Shown here piece by piece: positions 11,911 through 24,170 of a stretch of 64,000 nt of DNA. The DNA is taken from positions 4,760,976 to 4,824,975 of the forward strand of contig CP136069.1 of the NCBI GenBank assembly GCA_032622095.1, read 5' to 3'. The notes under the pieces are model-generated. The model had not been told where the DNA came from, did no database searches, and was given only the letters and a program-made list of their open reading frames with translations. Both the position numbers and the translations under genes were made by a program. Position 1 is the first letter of the stretch. Every line of letters starts with the position of its first letter. This stretch comes from Siphonodentalium dalli. Its lineage: Eukaryota > Mollusca > Scaphopoda > Gadilida > Siphonodentaliidae.

Positions 11911-14900
11911 AACTGTAATCTATCTTCTGTAATCTATCAACTGTAATCTATCTTCTGTAATCTATCTTCTGTAATCTATCTTCTGTAATCTATCTTCTGT
12001 AATCTATCTTCTGTAATCTATCTTCTGTAATCTATCTTCTGTAATCTATCTTCTGTAATATATCAACTGTAATCTATCTTCTGTAATCTATCTTCTGTAA
12101 TCTATCTTCTGTAATCTATCAACTGTAATCTATCAACTGTAATCTATCTTCTGTAATCTATCTTCTGTAATATATCAACTGTAATCTATCTTCTGTAATA
12201 TATCAACTGTAATCTATCTTCTGTAATATATCAACTGTAATCTATCTTCTGTAATCTATCTTCTGTAATCTATCTTCTGTAATCTATCAACTGTAATCTA
12301 TCTTCTGTAATCTATCAACTGTAATCTATCAACTGTAATCTATCAACTGTAATCTATCAACTGTAATCTATCTTCTGTAATCTATCTTCTGTAATATATC
12401 AACTGTAATCTATCTTCTGTATTATATCAACTGTAATCTATCTTCTGTAATCTATCTTCTGTAATCTATCTTCTGTAATCTATCAACTGTAATCTATCTT
12501 CTGTAATCTATCTTCTGTAATCTATCTTCTGTAATCTATCTTCTGTAATCTATCTTCTGTAATCTATCTTCTGTAATCTATCTTCTGTAATCTATCTTCT
12601 GTAATCTATCTTCTGTAATCTATCTTCTGTAATCTATCAACTGTAATCTATCAACTGTAATCTATCTTCTGTAATCTATCTTCTGTAATATATCAACTGT
12701 AATCTATCTTCTGTAATATATCAACTGTAATCTATCTTCTGTAATCTATCTTCTGTAATCTATCTTCTGTAATCTATCTTCTGTAATCTATCAACTGTAA
12801 TCTATCTTCTGTAATCTATCAACTGTAATCTATCAACTGTAATCTATCAACTGTAATCTATCAACTGTAATCTATCAACTGTAATCTATCTTCTGTAATC
12901 TATCTTCTGTAATATATCAACTGTAATCTATCTTCTGTAATATATCAACTGTAATCTATCTTCTGTAATCTATCAACTGTAATCTATCTTCTGTAATCTA
13001 TCTTCTGTAATCTATCAACTGTAATCTATCTTCTGTAATCTATCAACTGTAATCTATCAACTGTAATCTATCTTCTGTAATCTATCAACTGTAATCTATC
13101 TTCTGTAATCTATCTTCTGTAATCTATCTTCTGTAATATATCAACTGTAATCTATCTTCTGTAATATATCAACTGTAATCTATCTTCTGTAATCTATCAA
13201 CTGTAATCTATCTTCTGTAATCTATCTTCTGTAATCTATCTTCTGTAATCTATCAACTGTAATCTATCAACTGTAATCTATCTTCTGTAATATATCAACT
13301 GTAATATATCAACTGTAATCTATCTTCTGTAATATATCAACTGTAATCTATCTTCTGTAATATATCAACTGTAATCTATCTTCTGTAATCTATCAACTGT
13401 AATCTATCAACTGTAATCTATCTTCTGTAATATATCAACTGTAATATATCAACTGTAATCTATCTTCTGTAATATATCAACTGTAATCTATCTTCTGTAA
13501 TATATCAACTGTAATCTATCTTCTGTAATCTATCTTCTGTAATCTATCTTCTGTAATCTATCTTCTGTAATCTATCAACTGTAATCTATCTTCTGTAATC
13601 TATCAACTGTAATCTATCAACTGTAATCTATCTTCTGTAATCTATCTTCTGTAATCTATCTTCTGTAATCTATCAACTGTAATCTATCTTCTGTAATCTA
13701 TCAACTGTAATCTATCTTCTGTAATCTATCTTCTGTAATCTATCTTCTGTAATATATCAACTGTAATCTATCTTCTGTAATCTATCTTCTGTAATCTATC
13801 TTCTGTAATATATCAACTGTAATCTATCTTCTGTAATCTATCTTCTGTAATCTATCTTCTGTAATATATCAACTGTAATCTATCTTCTGTAATCTATCTT
13901 CTGTAATCTATCTTCTGTAATATATCAACTGTAATCTATCTTCTGTAATCTATCTTCTGTAATCTATCTTCTGTAATATATCAACTGTAATCTATCTTCT
14001 GTAATCTATCTTCTGTAATCTATCTTCTGTAATCTATCTTCTGTAATCTATCAACTGTAATCTATCTTCTGTAATCTATCAACTGTAATCTATCAACTGT
14101 AATCTATCTTCTGTAATCTATCTTCTGTAATCTATCTTCTGTAATCTATCTTCTGTAATCTATCAACTGTAATCTATCTTCTGTAATCTATCAACTGTAA
14201 TCTATCTTCTGTAATCTATCTTCTGTAATCTATCTTCTGTAATATATCAACTGTAATCTATCTTCTGTAATATATCAACTGTAATATATCAACTGTAATC
14301 TATCTTCTGTAATATATCAACTGTAATCTATCTTCTGTAATATATCAACTGTAATCTATCTTCTGTAATCTATCTTCTGTAATCTATCTTCTGTAATCTA
14401 TCTTCTGTAATCTATCAACTGTAATCTATCTTCTGTAATCTATCAACTGTAATCTATCAACTGTAATCTATCTTCTGTAATCTATCTTCTGTAATCTATC
14501 TTCTGTAATCTATCTTCTGTAATCTATCAACTGTAATCTATCTTCTGTAATCTATCAACTGTAATCTATCTTCTGTAATCTATCTTCTGTAATCTATCTT
14601 CTGTAATCTATCTTATGTAATCTATCTTCTGTAATCTATCAACTGTAATCTATCTTCTGTAATCTATCAACTGTAATCTATCTTCTGTAATCTATCTTCT
14701 GTAATCTATCAACTGTAATCTATCTTCTGTAATCTATCAACTGTAATCTATCTTCTGTAATCTATCAACTGTAATCTATCTTCTGTAATCTATCTTCTGT
14801 AATCTATCTTCTGTAATCTATCTTCTGTAATCTATCAACTGTAATCTATCTTCTGTAATCTATCAACTGTAATCTATCTTCTGTAATCTATCTTCTGTAA

Positions 14901-16732
14901 TCTATCAACTGTAATCTATCTTCTGTAATCTATCTTCTGTAATCTATCTTCTGTAATCTATCTTCTGTAATCTATCAACTGTAATCTATCTTCTGTAATC
15001 TATCAACTGTAATCTATCTTCTGTAATCTATCTTCTGTAATCTATCAACTGTAATCTATCTTCTGTAATCTATCAACTGTAATCTATCTTCTGTAATCTA
15101 TCAACTGTAATCTATCTTCTGTAATCTATCTTCTGTAATATATCAACTGTAATCTATCTTCTGTAATCTATCTTCTGTAATCTATCTTCTGTAATCTATC
15201 AACTGTAATCTATCTTCTGTAATCTATCTTCTGTAATCTATCAACTGTAATCTATCAACTGTAATCTATCAACTGTAATCTATCTTCTGTAATCTATCAA
15301 CTGTAATCTATCTTCTGTAATCTATCAACTGTAATCTATCTTCTGTAATCTATCAACTGTAATCTATCTTCTGTAATCTATCAACTGTAATCTATCTTCT
15401 GTAATCTATCAACTGTAATCTATCTTCTGTAATCTATCTTCTGTAATCTATCTTCTGTAATCTATCAACTGTAATCTATCTTCTGTAATCTATCTTCTGT
15501 AATCTATCAACTGTAATCTATCTTCTGTAATCTATCTTCTGTAATCTATCAACTGTAATCTATCTTCTGTAATCTATCAACTGTAATCTATCTTCTGTAA
15601 TCTATCAACTGTAATCTATCAACTGTAATCTATCTTCTGTAATCTATCTTCTGTAATCTATCTTCTGTAATCTATCTTCTGTAATCTATCTTCTGTAATC
15701 TATCAACTGTAATCTATCTTCTGTAATCTATCAACTGTAATCTATCTTCTGTAATCTATCTTCTGTAATCTATCTTCTGTAATCTATCTTCTGTAATCTA
15801 TCAACTGTAATCTATCTTCTGTAATCTATCTTCTGTAATCTATCAACTGTAATCTATCAACTGTAATCTATCTTCTGTAATCTATCTTCTGTAATATATC
15901 AACTGTAATCTATCTTCTGTAATATATCAACTGTAATCTATCTTCTGTAATCTATCTTCTGTAATCTATCTTCTGTAATCTATCTTCTGTAATCTATCTT
16001 CTGTAATCTATCTTCTGTAATCTATCTTCTGTAATCTATCAACTGTAATCTATCTTCTGTAATCTATCTTCTGTAATCTATCTTCTGTAATCTATCTTCT
16101 GTAATCTATCTTCTGTAATCTATCAACTGTAATCTATCAACTGTAATCTATCAACTGTAATCTATCTTCTGTAATCTATCAACTGTAATCTATCAACTGT
16201 AATCTATCTTCTGTAATCTATCAACTGTAATCTATCAACTGTAATCTATCTTCTGTAATCTATCTTCTGTAATCTATCTTCTGTAATCTATCTTCTGTAA
16301 TCTATCTTCTGTAATCTATCTTCTGTAATCTATCTTCTGTAATCTATCAACTGTAATCTATCTTCTGTAATCTATCTTCTGTAATCTATCTTCTGTAATC
16401 TATCTTCTGTAATCTATCAACTGTAATCTATCAACTGTAATCTATCAACTGTAATCTATCAACTGTAATCTATCAACTGTAATCTATCTTCTGTAATCTA
16501 TCAACTGTAATCTATCAACTGTAATCTATCTTCTGTAATCTATCAACTGTAATCTATCAACTGTAATCTATCTTCTGTAATCTATCTTCTGTAATCTATC
16601 TTCTGTAATCTATCTTCTGTAATCTATCAACTGTAATCTATCAACTGTAATCTATCTTCTGTAATCTATCAACTGTAATCTATCAACTGTAATCTATCTT
16701 CTGTAATCTATCAACTGTAATCTATCTTCTGT
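11911..16732. repeat. 14-bp satellite-like array, about 344 units
   Basis: 4.8 kb of the unit CTGTAATCTATCTT and two variants: CTGTAATCTATCAA and CTGTAATATATCAA. ATATATC is always followed by AA, never TT, so there are three linked unit types rather than free mixing. The ATATATC type is concentrated between about 12050 and 14350 and almost disappears afterwards. Only rare private changes occur (near 12421 and 14612). It lies in intron 1 of the KYAT-like gene. Confidence 0.97.
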
Positions 16733-17058
16733 TGACCCAATATTCTTTGCTGATCGAGCTAAATACATATGACCTTTGCCGATCAAGCTAAATACATTTA
16801 TGTTACCATTTTGACTTGTTGGCTGCCTTTCTACTTATTGGCAGACTTTTTTTTACTTATTGGCGGTGTTTTCCACTTATTGGCTGACTTTTTTTACTTA
16901 TAATGCGGGCAGATTTCTACTTATTGCAGCCAATAACCTATAGCTCTTTAATATACATATTTCCAACTCAAAATGCATTTGAGCTCGTTATTTTACACTG
17001 AGATGTAATAATAATTTATAAGTACATGTAATATTCTCACTATCCTAATATACATGTA
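16733..17058. other. Intronic spacer with degenerate ACTTATTGGC repeats
   Basis: Five imperfect copies of CTACTTATTGGCNGA occur between about 16830 and 16925. The remainder is AT-rich and unremarkable. Confidence 0.6.
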
Positions 17059-17178
17059 CAGTAATGCCCTAATTAATCGACTCCTTTCCGATGAATGGCA
17101 ACAAGCCATATTTCTGACTAAATTCTGAAAAGTTACCCATAATTCTGCTGTCGGAGTCGATTAATTAGGGCATTACTG
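17059..17178. mobile_element. Internally deleted CAGTAATGCCC MITE
   Basis: Ends CAGTAATGCCCTAATTAATC and its inverse are present in full and flanked by TA on both sides. One arm has lost its inner part, so the copy is 120 bp rather than about 213. Confidence 0.8.
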
Positions 17179-17240
17179 TAATTACACAGTATAAAGGCAT
17201 TTACCCCTTTATGATGGGAGCTGTACTGGTGATGCATTAA

Positions 17241-17498
17241 CCCTTTCAGTGCCAGGTCCGATTTTTGCATCAACCCATATACCCTGTGCCAATGCATTCT
17301 CTTATATATGTGAGTCGACCATAGGTCGCCTCGCATATATAAGAGAATGCATTGGCCTAACAATTTTTCATCATTTGTTATTATGTTTTACATTTTTCAT
17401 GGGCATCAAAATCAACCCAAAAAAATCAAATGTTTTTAGGGTCGATTTTACAGACTGTAAATTAGGGCCGATGAGATCGGTCCCTGGCACTGAAAGGG
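17241..17498. mobile_element. TTAA element, family B, copy 1
   Basis: Perfect TTAA duplications (17237-17240 and 17499-17502) enclose ends CCCTTTCAGTGCCAGG and CCTGGCACTGAAAGGG. One hairpin of the shared cassette (17288-17356) is retained; the second is missing. The termini differ from family A although the hairpin is the same. Confidence 0.9.
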
Positions 17499-17680
17499 TT
17501 AAAAGTTTTTGTTGCATTTCTCTACATTGTTAAAAATAAAACAAATTTAAAAATCATCAGGTTCAAAGGTCGTTGACCAGAAAGATGAATAATAGAAAGA
17601 ATCCCAGAATGCCATAGAATTTAGTGATGTTGATATTAATGTACCTAGTTGACCCTGTCTCCCACTGGGTAGAGCTTTAA

Positions 17681-18071
17681 CCCTTTACCCAACAAACCGG
17701 CCAAAACCGGTCAAATAAAGCTTCAACAGCCTAAAATATCTTCGGTCTGTCTCAATAGAACCATACAAATATGGATATCATTGGAACCGGCTCATTGACC
17801 ACATTTTGATGGTTACAGTTATGCCCTGTGCCAATGCATTCTCTTATATATGCGAGTCGACCATAGGTCGCCTCGCATATATAAGAGAATGCATTGGCCT
17901 AAAAAAAATCTTTTTTTAACACTTTTCACCATTTTTTCTTACATTCTTTAACAATTTTATATTTTTTAAGTGTTAAGCCAATGCATTCTCTTATATATGC
18001 GAGGCGACCTATGGTCGACTCACATATATAAGAGAATGCATTGGCACAGGGCATTTCTGTTGGGTAGAGCT
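17681..18071. mobile_element. TTAA element, family A, copy 2
   Basis: The left end is TTAA + CCCTTTACCCAACA; hairpins lie at 17830-17898 and 17977-18045. At the right end the expected GGGTAAAGGG is replaced by GGGTAGAGCTTTAACC, identical to 17 bp of the left flank (17667-17683 region). The element lies in an older repeat whose unoccupied relative (CTTTAAAGCTGAGTGCAGC) is near 18608. Confidence 0.82.
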
Positions 18072-18311
18072 TTAACCTGAATTCAGCCTGCTTCCATGGA
18101 TGTAACTGCACCCCACCAGGGTTCCTTAGAATTTAATAACATTTAGATGTTAAGCCTTACTTTAATTCTATTCATTGATGAGTAGTTCCATTAAAGGGGG
18201 TTGTGGTTTAAATCCGGCCATTTATGGGACCATCTTCTATACTCAACAGAATATAATGCACAAATAAATGAATTTGAGCCATGGATGTGTGAAAAATATA
18301 CTATACTCCTG

Positions 18312-18422
18312 TGCTCTATGAATGATGTAAAACAAATGATAATTATGATGAAAATGAGTTACATGTAAGCCATTAATTCATTTTCATTATAATCACCATG
18401 TTTTTACATCATTCATAGAGCA
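18312..18422. repeat. Isolated fold-back (imperfect palindrome)
   Basis: GTGCTCTATGAATGATG near 18312 pairs with CATCATTCATAGAGCAC ending about 18422, with further pairing of TGATGAAAATGA and TCATTTTCATTA inside. No target duplication or relative was noticed. Confidence 0.7.
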
Positions 18423-18443
18423 CATGATTATTTTGCACTCATA

Positions 18444-18550
18444 CAGTAATGCTCTAAATAATAGACTCCTAAACCACAGCAGAATTATGGGTAACTTTTC
18501 AGGATTTAATCGGAAATATGTTGCCATTCATCGGAAAGCCCTCAGTGAGA
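18444..18550. mobile_element. Single-arm CAGTAATGC MITE copy
   Basis: Starts CAGTAATGCTCTAAATAAT and ends at the fold-back centre CTCAGTGAGA; the second arm is missing. Confidence 0.75.
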
Positions 18551-18751
18551 GAGTCCATTCAGTAACTAAGGGGTTAATGTACTGAGTTCACCTCCTGCTG
18601 CTGGGAACTTTAAAGCTGAGTGCAGCCTGCTTCCATGGAAGAATCTGGCCCCCTGGGGGCGGCTTAATGCTGGTATAATATGTGTACTGATTTACCTCAG
18701 TTCATATCCTGTGCTGGGCAGAGTGTCCCATGACATTTATTCAAATGTTAA

Positions 18752-19140
18752 CCCTTCACCCAACAGAAGGGCCCTGTGCCAATGCATTCTCTTATATATG
18801 CGAGTCGACCATAGGTCGCCTCGCATATATAAGAGAATGCATTGGCTTAACACATTAAAAATTATAAAATTGTTAAAGAATGTAAGAAAATGGTAAAAAG
18901 TGTTAAAAAAAGTTTTTTTTTAGGCCAATGCATTCTCTTATATATGCGAGGCGACCTATGGTCGACTCGCATATATAAGAGAATGCATTGGCACAGGGCT
19001 AACTGTAACTATCACAATGTGGTCAAGGAGCCGGTTCCAATGATATCCATATTTGTATGGTTCTATTGAGACAGACCGAAGATATTTTAGGCTGTTGAAA
19101 CTTTATTTGGCCGGTTTTGGCCGGTTTGTTGGGTAAAGGG
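18752..19140. mobile_element. TTAA element, family A, copy 3 (complete)
   Basis: Perfect TTAA at 18748-18751 and 19141-19144; ends CCCTTCACCCAACAG and TGTTGGGTAAAGGG. Hairpins at 18778-18846 and 18924-18992. One of the best-preserved family members here. Non-coding. Confidence 0.9.
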
Positions 19141-19169
19141 TTAATCTAACATGGGGCCAATTATATTAA

Positions 19170-19421
19170 CCCTTTCATGATTGGAGCTTCATAAAATGAA
19201 AATCCTGTGCCAATGCATTCTCTTATATATGTGAGTATCCCATAGGGAGCCTCGCATATATAAGAGAATACATTGGACTAACAATATTTACCTCGACCTT
19301 GTAAGCCAGTGCATTCTCTTATATATGTGAAGCTCCCTATGGGAGACTCAAATATATAAGAGAATGCGATGGCACAGGGTTTTTAATGCTGCACCAGCGC
19401 AGCTCACGTCATAAAAAGAGG
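19170..19421. mobile_element. TTAA element, family C, copy 1
   Basis: The left end is TTAA + CCCTTTCATGATTGG; the right end (GCGCAGCTCACGTCAT) has lost its last bases. Two hairpins (about 19208-19276 and 19305-19372) have the same stem ends as family A but a different loop: CCCATAGGGAG instead of GACCATAGGTC. Confidence 0.78.
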
Positions 19422-20086
19422 TCTCCTTACTATGAATGATAATTGCTTGATACAGTATAGATACAGCATATAATAACAAATGAATTATTTTTGCTGTACT
19501 TTTTTGTCATTACATTACGCATGCCACGTGTATACTAATGTAGATATTCTCGTTTCGCCTGGGCGCTGACATTAACATGGGTGTTTTATTTATAAAATGG
19601 GAATTTTTGGGGTGATTAAAAGTCAAAGTGCGAGCCAGAGGCCGAGTCAGGTAAAAGGTGTAGTTGGGAATTTCAATTTCATTTATTGTCGTTAATTAAC
19701 GTTATGTCAATAATGTTGATTTTTGGTTTGTGATAAGCTATGTCAATTACAAATAAAAGAAATGAAAAAGATAATTTGTAAGTCTTATATTTCAACTTTT
19801 ATAGACTTTTTTCGTTCTGCAGCCCACTGGGGGTTGTGGTCGATCGCCGGTTCGTTAATTAGGTGCTGGTTGTTTTTGTTATTTTAACGGAATTCTGAGT
19901 TGGTCATTCGCAAAACCAATATATTTTATATTCTATAATTACAATCATGGGTATATATTATATGATCTTGAGCGCGTTACCATTTCTGACATTGGTTTTC
20001 TTGTCTGAGGTGAAACAGTATAGATTATTTTTACTGTACTTCTTTGTCATCTGAGGTGAAACACACATTTATGTGATTGACTGTAT
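19422..20086. other. Intronic sequence, nothing recognised
   Basis: AT-rich unique-looking sequence. A short similarity between TTTGCTGTACTTTTTTGTCA (19492) and TTTACTGTACTTCTTTGTCA (20029) is the only structure noticed. Confidence 0.5.
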
Positions 20087-20090
20087 TTGA

Positions 20091-20481
20091 GGCTTTACCC
20101 AACAGAAGGGCCCTGTGCCAATGCATTCTCTTATATATGCGAGTCGACCATAGGTCGCCTCGCATATATAAGAGAATGCATTGGCTTAACACATTAAAAA
20201 TTATAAAATTGTTAAAGAATGTAAGAAAAAATGGTAAAAAGTGTTAAAAAAAGATTTTTTTTAGGCCAATGCATTCTCTTATATATGCGAGGCGACCTAT
20301 GGTCGACTCGCATATATAAGAGAATGCATTGGCACAGGCATAACTGTAACTATCACAATGTGGTCAAGGAGCCGGTTCCAATGATATCCATATTTGTATG
20401 GTTCTATTGAGACAGACCGAAGATATTTTAGGCTGTTGAAGCTTTATTTGGCCGGTTTTGGCCGTTTTGTTGGGTAAAGGG
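20091..20481. mobile_element. TTAA element, family A, copy 4
   Basis: The left end is decayed (TTGA + GGCTTTACCCAACAG); the right end TGTTGGGTAAAGGG + TTAA (20482-20485) is intact. Hairpins at 20117-20185 and 20265-20333. A 25-bp scrap of the CAGTAATGCCC MITE follows directly (20486-20510). Confidence 0.85.
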
Positions 20482-20575
20482 TTAAGGGGTCAATTACTTA
20501 GGGCATTACCTTATAAATTTCTGTTGACCTGGATGGAAGAGAATGGTTCAGCTAATATATATAATATCGGACAAA

Positions 20576-21028
20576 TCTATATATATAAAAGAGTAGGATC
20601 TGTCTGTCTGTCCGGATTTTTCTCCCATGTCCCCTAGACCGATTTCAACCAAAATTGGTGTGGTGACTCGGGGTACCCTGGTGGAGGTTATAACGGCGTT
20701 AGTTTTTCAAAATGTTTATTTAAGCAAATTTAATTAAAAAATAATAAAAAAAATATATTCTCACTATATATATATATGGGCCTATTTCCGCACCAGATGT
20801 ACGCTCTTTATAGAGGTGTTTTCACTGTGGCCCACACCATCCAACAGAACAACGGGTATAAGTCCACTGTGGGCTTATATCAGAACCAAATAAGTCAAAT
20901 ATGAACCAATGTCAATATTTAGGTCCAATGTGAACCTATTTGCCTGATGATATATTGAAGTAACATAATATGATCAATATATATAAAAAAAGTAGGATCT
21001 GTCTGTCATGTGCACGAAGCACCTCTAA
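20576..21028 (+). mobile_element. Helitron-like non-autonomous element(s)
   Basis: The 5' end resembles Helitron starts: A|TCTATATATATAAAAG then AGTAGGATCTGTCTGTCTG. A second similar start (ATATATATAAAAAAAGTAGG) is at about 20979. At 21010-21022 GTGC-ACGAA-GCAC forms a small hairpin followed after two bases by CTAA and then T (21025-21029), matching the Helitron 3' rule (hairpin, CTRR, T). Whether the two starts belong to one element or to a nested pair is unclear. No Rep/helicase coding sequence. Confidence 0.55.
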
Positions 21029-21035
21029 TGCACAC

Positions 21036-23065
21036 AGGGGCTGTATGTCCCTCTAACACTGAATAAAGGGGCTGTAGGTCCCTCTAACACTGAATAAAGG
21101 GGCTGTATATGTCCCTCTAACACTGAATAAAGGGGCTGTAGGTCCCTCTAACACTGAATAAAGGGGCTGTATGTCCCTCTAACACTGAATAAAGGGGCTG
21201 TATGTCCCTCTAACACTGAATAAAGGGGCTGTATGTCCCTCTAACACTGAATAAAGGGGCTGTATGTCCCTCTAACACTGAATAAAGGGGCTGTATGTCC
21301 CTCTAACACTGAATAAAGGGGCTGTATGTCCCTCTAACACTGAATAAAGGGGCTGTATGTCCCTCTAACACTGAATAAAGGGGCTGTATGTCCCTCTAAC
21401 ACTGAATAAAGGGGCTGTATGTCCCTCTAACACTGAATAAAGGGGCTGTATGTCCCTCTAACACTGAATAAAGGGGCTGTATGTCCCTCTAACACTGAAT
21501 AAAGGGGCTGTATGTCCCTCTAACACTGAATAAAGGGGCTGTATGTCCCTCTAACACTGAATAAAGGGGCTGTATATGTCCCTCTAACACTGAATAAAGG
21601 GGCTGTAGGTCCCTCTAACACTGAATAAAGGGGCTGTATGTCCCTCTAACACTGAATAAAGGGGCTGTATGTCCCTCTAACACTGAATAAAGGGGCTGTA
21701 TGTCCCTCTAACACTGAATAAAGGGGCTGTATGTCCCTCTAACACTGAATAAAGGGGCTGTATGTCCCTCTAACACTGAATAAAGGGGCTGTATGTCCCT
21801 CTAACACTGAATAAAGGGGCTGTATGTCCCTCTAACACTGAATAAAGGGGCTGTATGTCCCTCTAACACTGAATAAAGGGGCTGTATGTCCCTCTAACAC
21901 TGAATAAAGGGGCTGTATGTCCCTCTAACACTGAATAAAGGGGCTGTATGTCCCTCTAACACTGAATAAAGGGGCTGTATGTCCCTCTAACACTGAATAA
22001 AGGGGCTGTATGTCCCTCTAACACTGAATAAAGGGGCTGTATGTCCCTCTAACACTGAATAAAGGGGCTGTATGTCCCTCTAACACTGAATAAAGGGGCT
22101 GTATGTCCCTCTAACACTGAATAAAGGGGCTGTATGTCCCTCTAACACTGAATAAAGGGGCTGTATGTCCCTCTAACACTGAATAAAGGGGCTGTATGTC
22201 CCTCTAACACTGAATAAAGGGGCTGTATGTCCCTCTAACACTGAATAAAGGGGCTGTAGGTCCCTCTAACACTGAATAAAGGGGCTGTAGGTCCCTCTAA
22301 CACTGAATAAAGGGGCTGTAGGTCCCTCTAACACTGAATAAAGGGGCTGTATGTCCCTCTAACACTGAATAAAGGGGCTGTATGTCCCTCTAACACTGAA
22401 TAAAGGGGCTGTATGTCCCTCTAACACTGAATAAAGGGGCTGTATGTCCCTCTAACACTGAATAAAGGGGCTGTATGTCCCTCTAACACTGAATAAAGGG
22501 GCTGTAGGTCCCTCTAACACTGAATAAAGGGGCTGTAGGTCCCTCTAACACTGAATAAAGGGGCTGTAGGTCCCTCTAACACTGAATAAAGGGGCTGTAG
22601 ATCCCTCTGACACTGAATAAAGGGACTGTAGGTCCCTCTGACACTGAATAAAGGGGCTGTAGGTCCCTCTGACACTGAATAAAGGAGCTGTAGGCCCCTC
22701 TGACACTGAATAAAGGAGCTGTAGGTCCCTCTGACACTGAATAAAGGGACTGTAGGTCCCTCTGACACTGAATAAAGGGGCTGTAGGTCCCTCTGACACT
22801 GAATAAAGGGGCTGTAGGTCCCTCTGACACTGAATAAAGGGGCTGTAGATCCCTCTGACACTGAATAAAGGGGCTGTAGATCCCTCTGACACTGAATAAA
22901 GGGGCTGTCGGCCCCTCTGACACTGAATAAAGGGGCTGTAGATCCCTCTGACACTGAATAAAGGGGCTGTAGATCTTTCTGATACTGAATAAAGGGGCTG
23001 TAGATCCCCTCTGACACTGAATAAAGGGGCTGTAGGTCCCTCTGACACTGAATAAAGGGGCTGTA
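21036..23065. repeat. 31-bp minisatellite, about 65 units
   Basis: The unit is made of GGGGCTGTATGTCCC and TCTAACACTGAATAAA. The array is graded: TATGTCC dominates to about 22250, TAGGTCC after that, and CTAACAC switches to CTGACAC from about 22600. An irregular unit (TGTATATGTC) followed by a TAGG unit occurs at 21104 and again at 21571. The 467-bp gap equals 15 units plus 2 bp, so a 15-unit block was duplicated. The antisense strand of the right part is open in all three frames by chance. Confidence 0.96.
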
Positions 23066-23078
23066 CTTAGTAGCCAGA

Positions 23079-23229
23079 CAAGCCTTGAAATAGGGTGTCT
23101 GTCATTTGCAGAATGAGGTCCCCAGAGGGTGAATTTAGTGATGCTATCCCTCATAGCGGGCTAGCATCACCAAATTCACCCTCTGGGGACCTCATTCTGC
23201 AAATGACAGACACGCTATTTCAAGGCTTG
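23079..23229. mobile_element. hAT-like fold-back MITE, 151 bp
   Basis: Ends CAAGCCTTGAAATAG and CTATTTCAAGGCTTG, with an 8-bp duplication TAGCCAGA on both sides (23071-23078 and 23230-23237). The whole element is one hairpin whose stem includes GAATGAGGTCCCCAGAGGG. Short, complete and apparently young, inserted just past the edge of the 31-bp array. Confidence 0.92.
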
Positions 23230-23352
23230 TAGCCAGAGTCACCTCCCTGACTGCGACCAAATTATTAATCATATCCATAATCAGTAATGGATGTACGTCT
23301 CCAGAAGTGTCCACTAAATTTCGTTTCTCCAACAACGCGCCATTCCCAACAT

Positions 23353-23443
23353 GAATGGCAATAAGCCATATTTCCGACTAAATCCTGAAAAGTTACCCAT
23401 AATACTGCTGTGGTTAAGGAGTCAATTACTTAGGGCATTACTG
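23353..23443. mobile_element. Single-arm CAGTAATGCCC MITE copy
   Basis: ATGAATGGCAATAAGCCATA through GGTTAAGGAGTC to GGGCATTACTG + TA. It is continuous with the local duplicate that follows. Confidence 0.75.
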
Positions 23444-23786
23444 TATGGTGCACCAATGCTTCGTATAATTTTACTTCCCGCTTTAATTTAGTTCACCAGC
23501 ATCTGTACAATTCCTGCCCCTGAACATAGAACATCTAGATACATCCCTGTTAGAAACCTCACCACATTACTATACACTGCATCAATGCCTCTTTTCATTT
23601 CCAACCCACTCTAAACCATTTCACCAGCGTTTAATTGTACACCAAGTCAGCTGTTTTTAATGGTACCCAACTCTCATTAAAATGGTGTGTTTGAGTGAAC
23701 ATGATAGGCTTCAAAAACTGAAAAGTTGAAATTACTTATTTATAATCCAGACCAATATTTTTTGTAAAATCAGATCAAATGTCTGC
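23444..23786. repeat. Dispersed ~340-bp repeat, copy 1
   Basis: Contains GGTGCACCAATGCTTC, CACCAGCATCTGTAC, TCAATGCCTCTTTTCATTTC and AGTGAACATGATAGGCTT. The same sequence with scattered differences is at 30846-31185, and in both places it directly follows a single-arm CAGTAATGCCC MITE; a more degraded relative is near 31560-31710. Confidence 0.8.
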
Positions 23787-24170
23787 TTTTTAGCTCACCT
23801 GAGACGAAGTCTCCGGTGGAACTACATGTATAGTCATCACTCCTCGTCCATTGTCCATCCATCCGTCCATCCATCAAGAATCATCTTCTCCAGAACCGTA
23901 AGACGGAACGGGTTCATATTTGATGTGGATGTTTCCTAGGTGAATCACATTCAGATTTGTTCAAATGAGGTCATCAGGTCAATTAGTTGAGAAAGCAGGG
24001 CCACAACTCTATTCCTTCATAGTAATTCTTAGAACGACTTCTTTTCCAGAACTATAAGGCCGAATGGGTTCATATATGGTGTGGGTGTTCCCTAGGTGAC
24101 TCACATTCAGATTTGTTCAAATGAGGTCACCAGGTTGATTAGTTGAGAAACCAGGGCCATAACATAGACA
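23787..24170. repeat. Dispersed TAGCTCACCTGAG-hairpin element, copy 1
   Basis: Opens with TTTTAGCTCACCTGAGACG then AAGTCTCCGGTGGA, a hairpin with a GAA loop, followed by a CGTCC/CATCC run. The body is made of ~165-bp degenerate tandem segments (GGGTTCATATTTGGTGTGG, TTGTTCAAATGAGGTCA, CAGGGCCATAACTC). Non-coding. It recurs at 24751, 55007, 57976 and 61076. Confidence 0.75.

Noticed and set aside
11911-23065. CRISPR-like regular repeats
   Set aside because: The repeats are directly adjacent with no unique spacers, and the sequence is eukaryotic.
22514-23154. Three overlapping antisense frames (SVRGTYSPFIQCQ type)
   Set aside because: All three frames of the 31-bp array are open at once once CTAACAC becomes CTGACAC. 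This is a property of the unit, not a gene.
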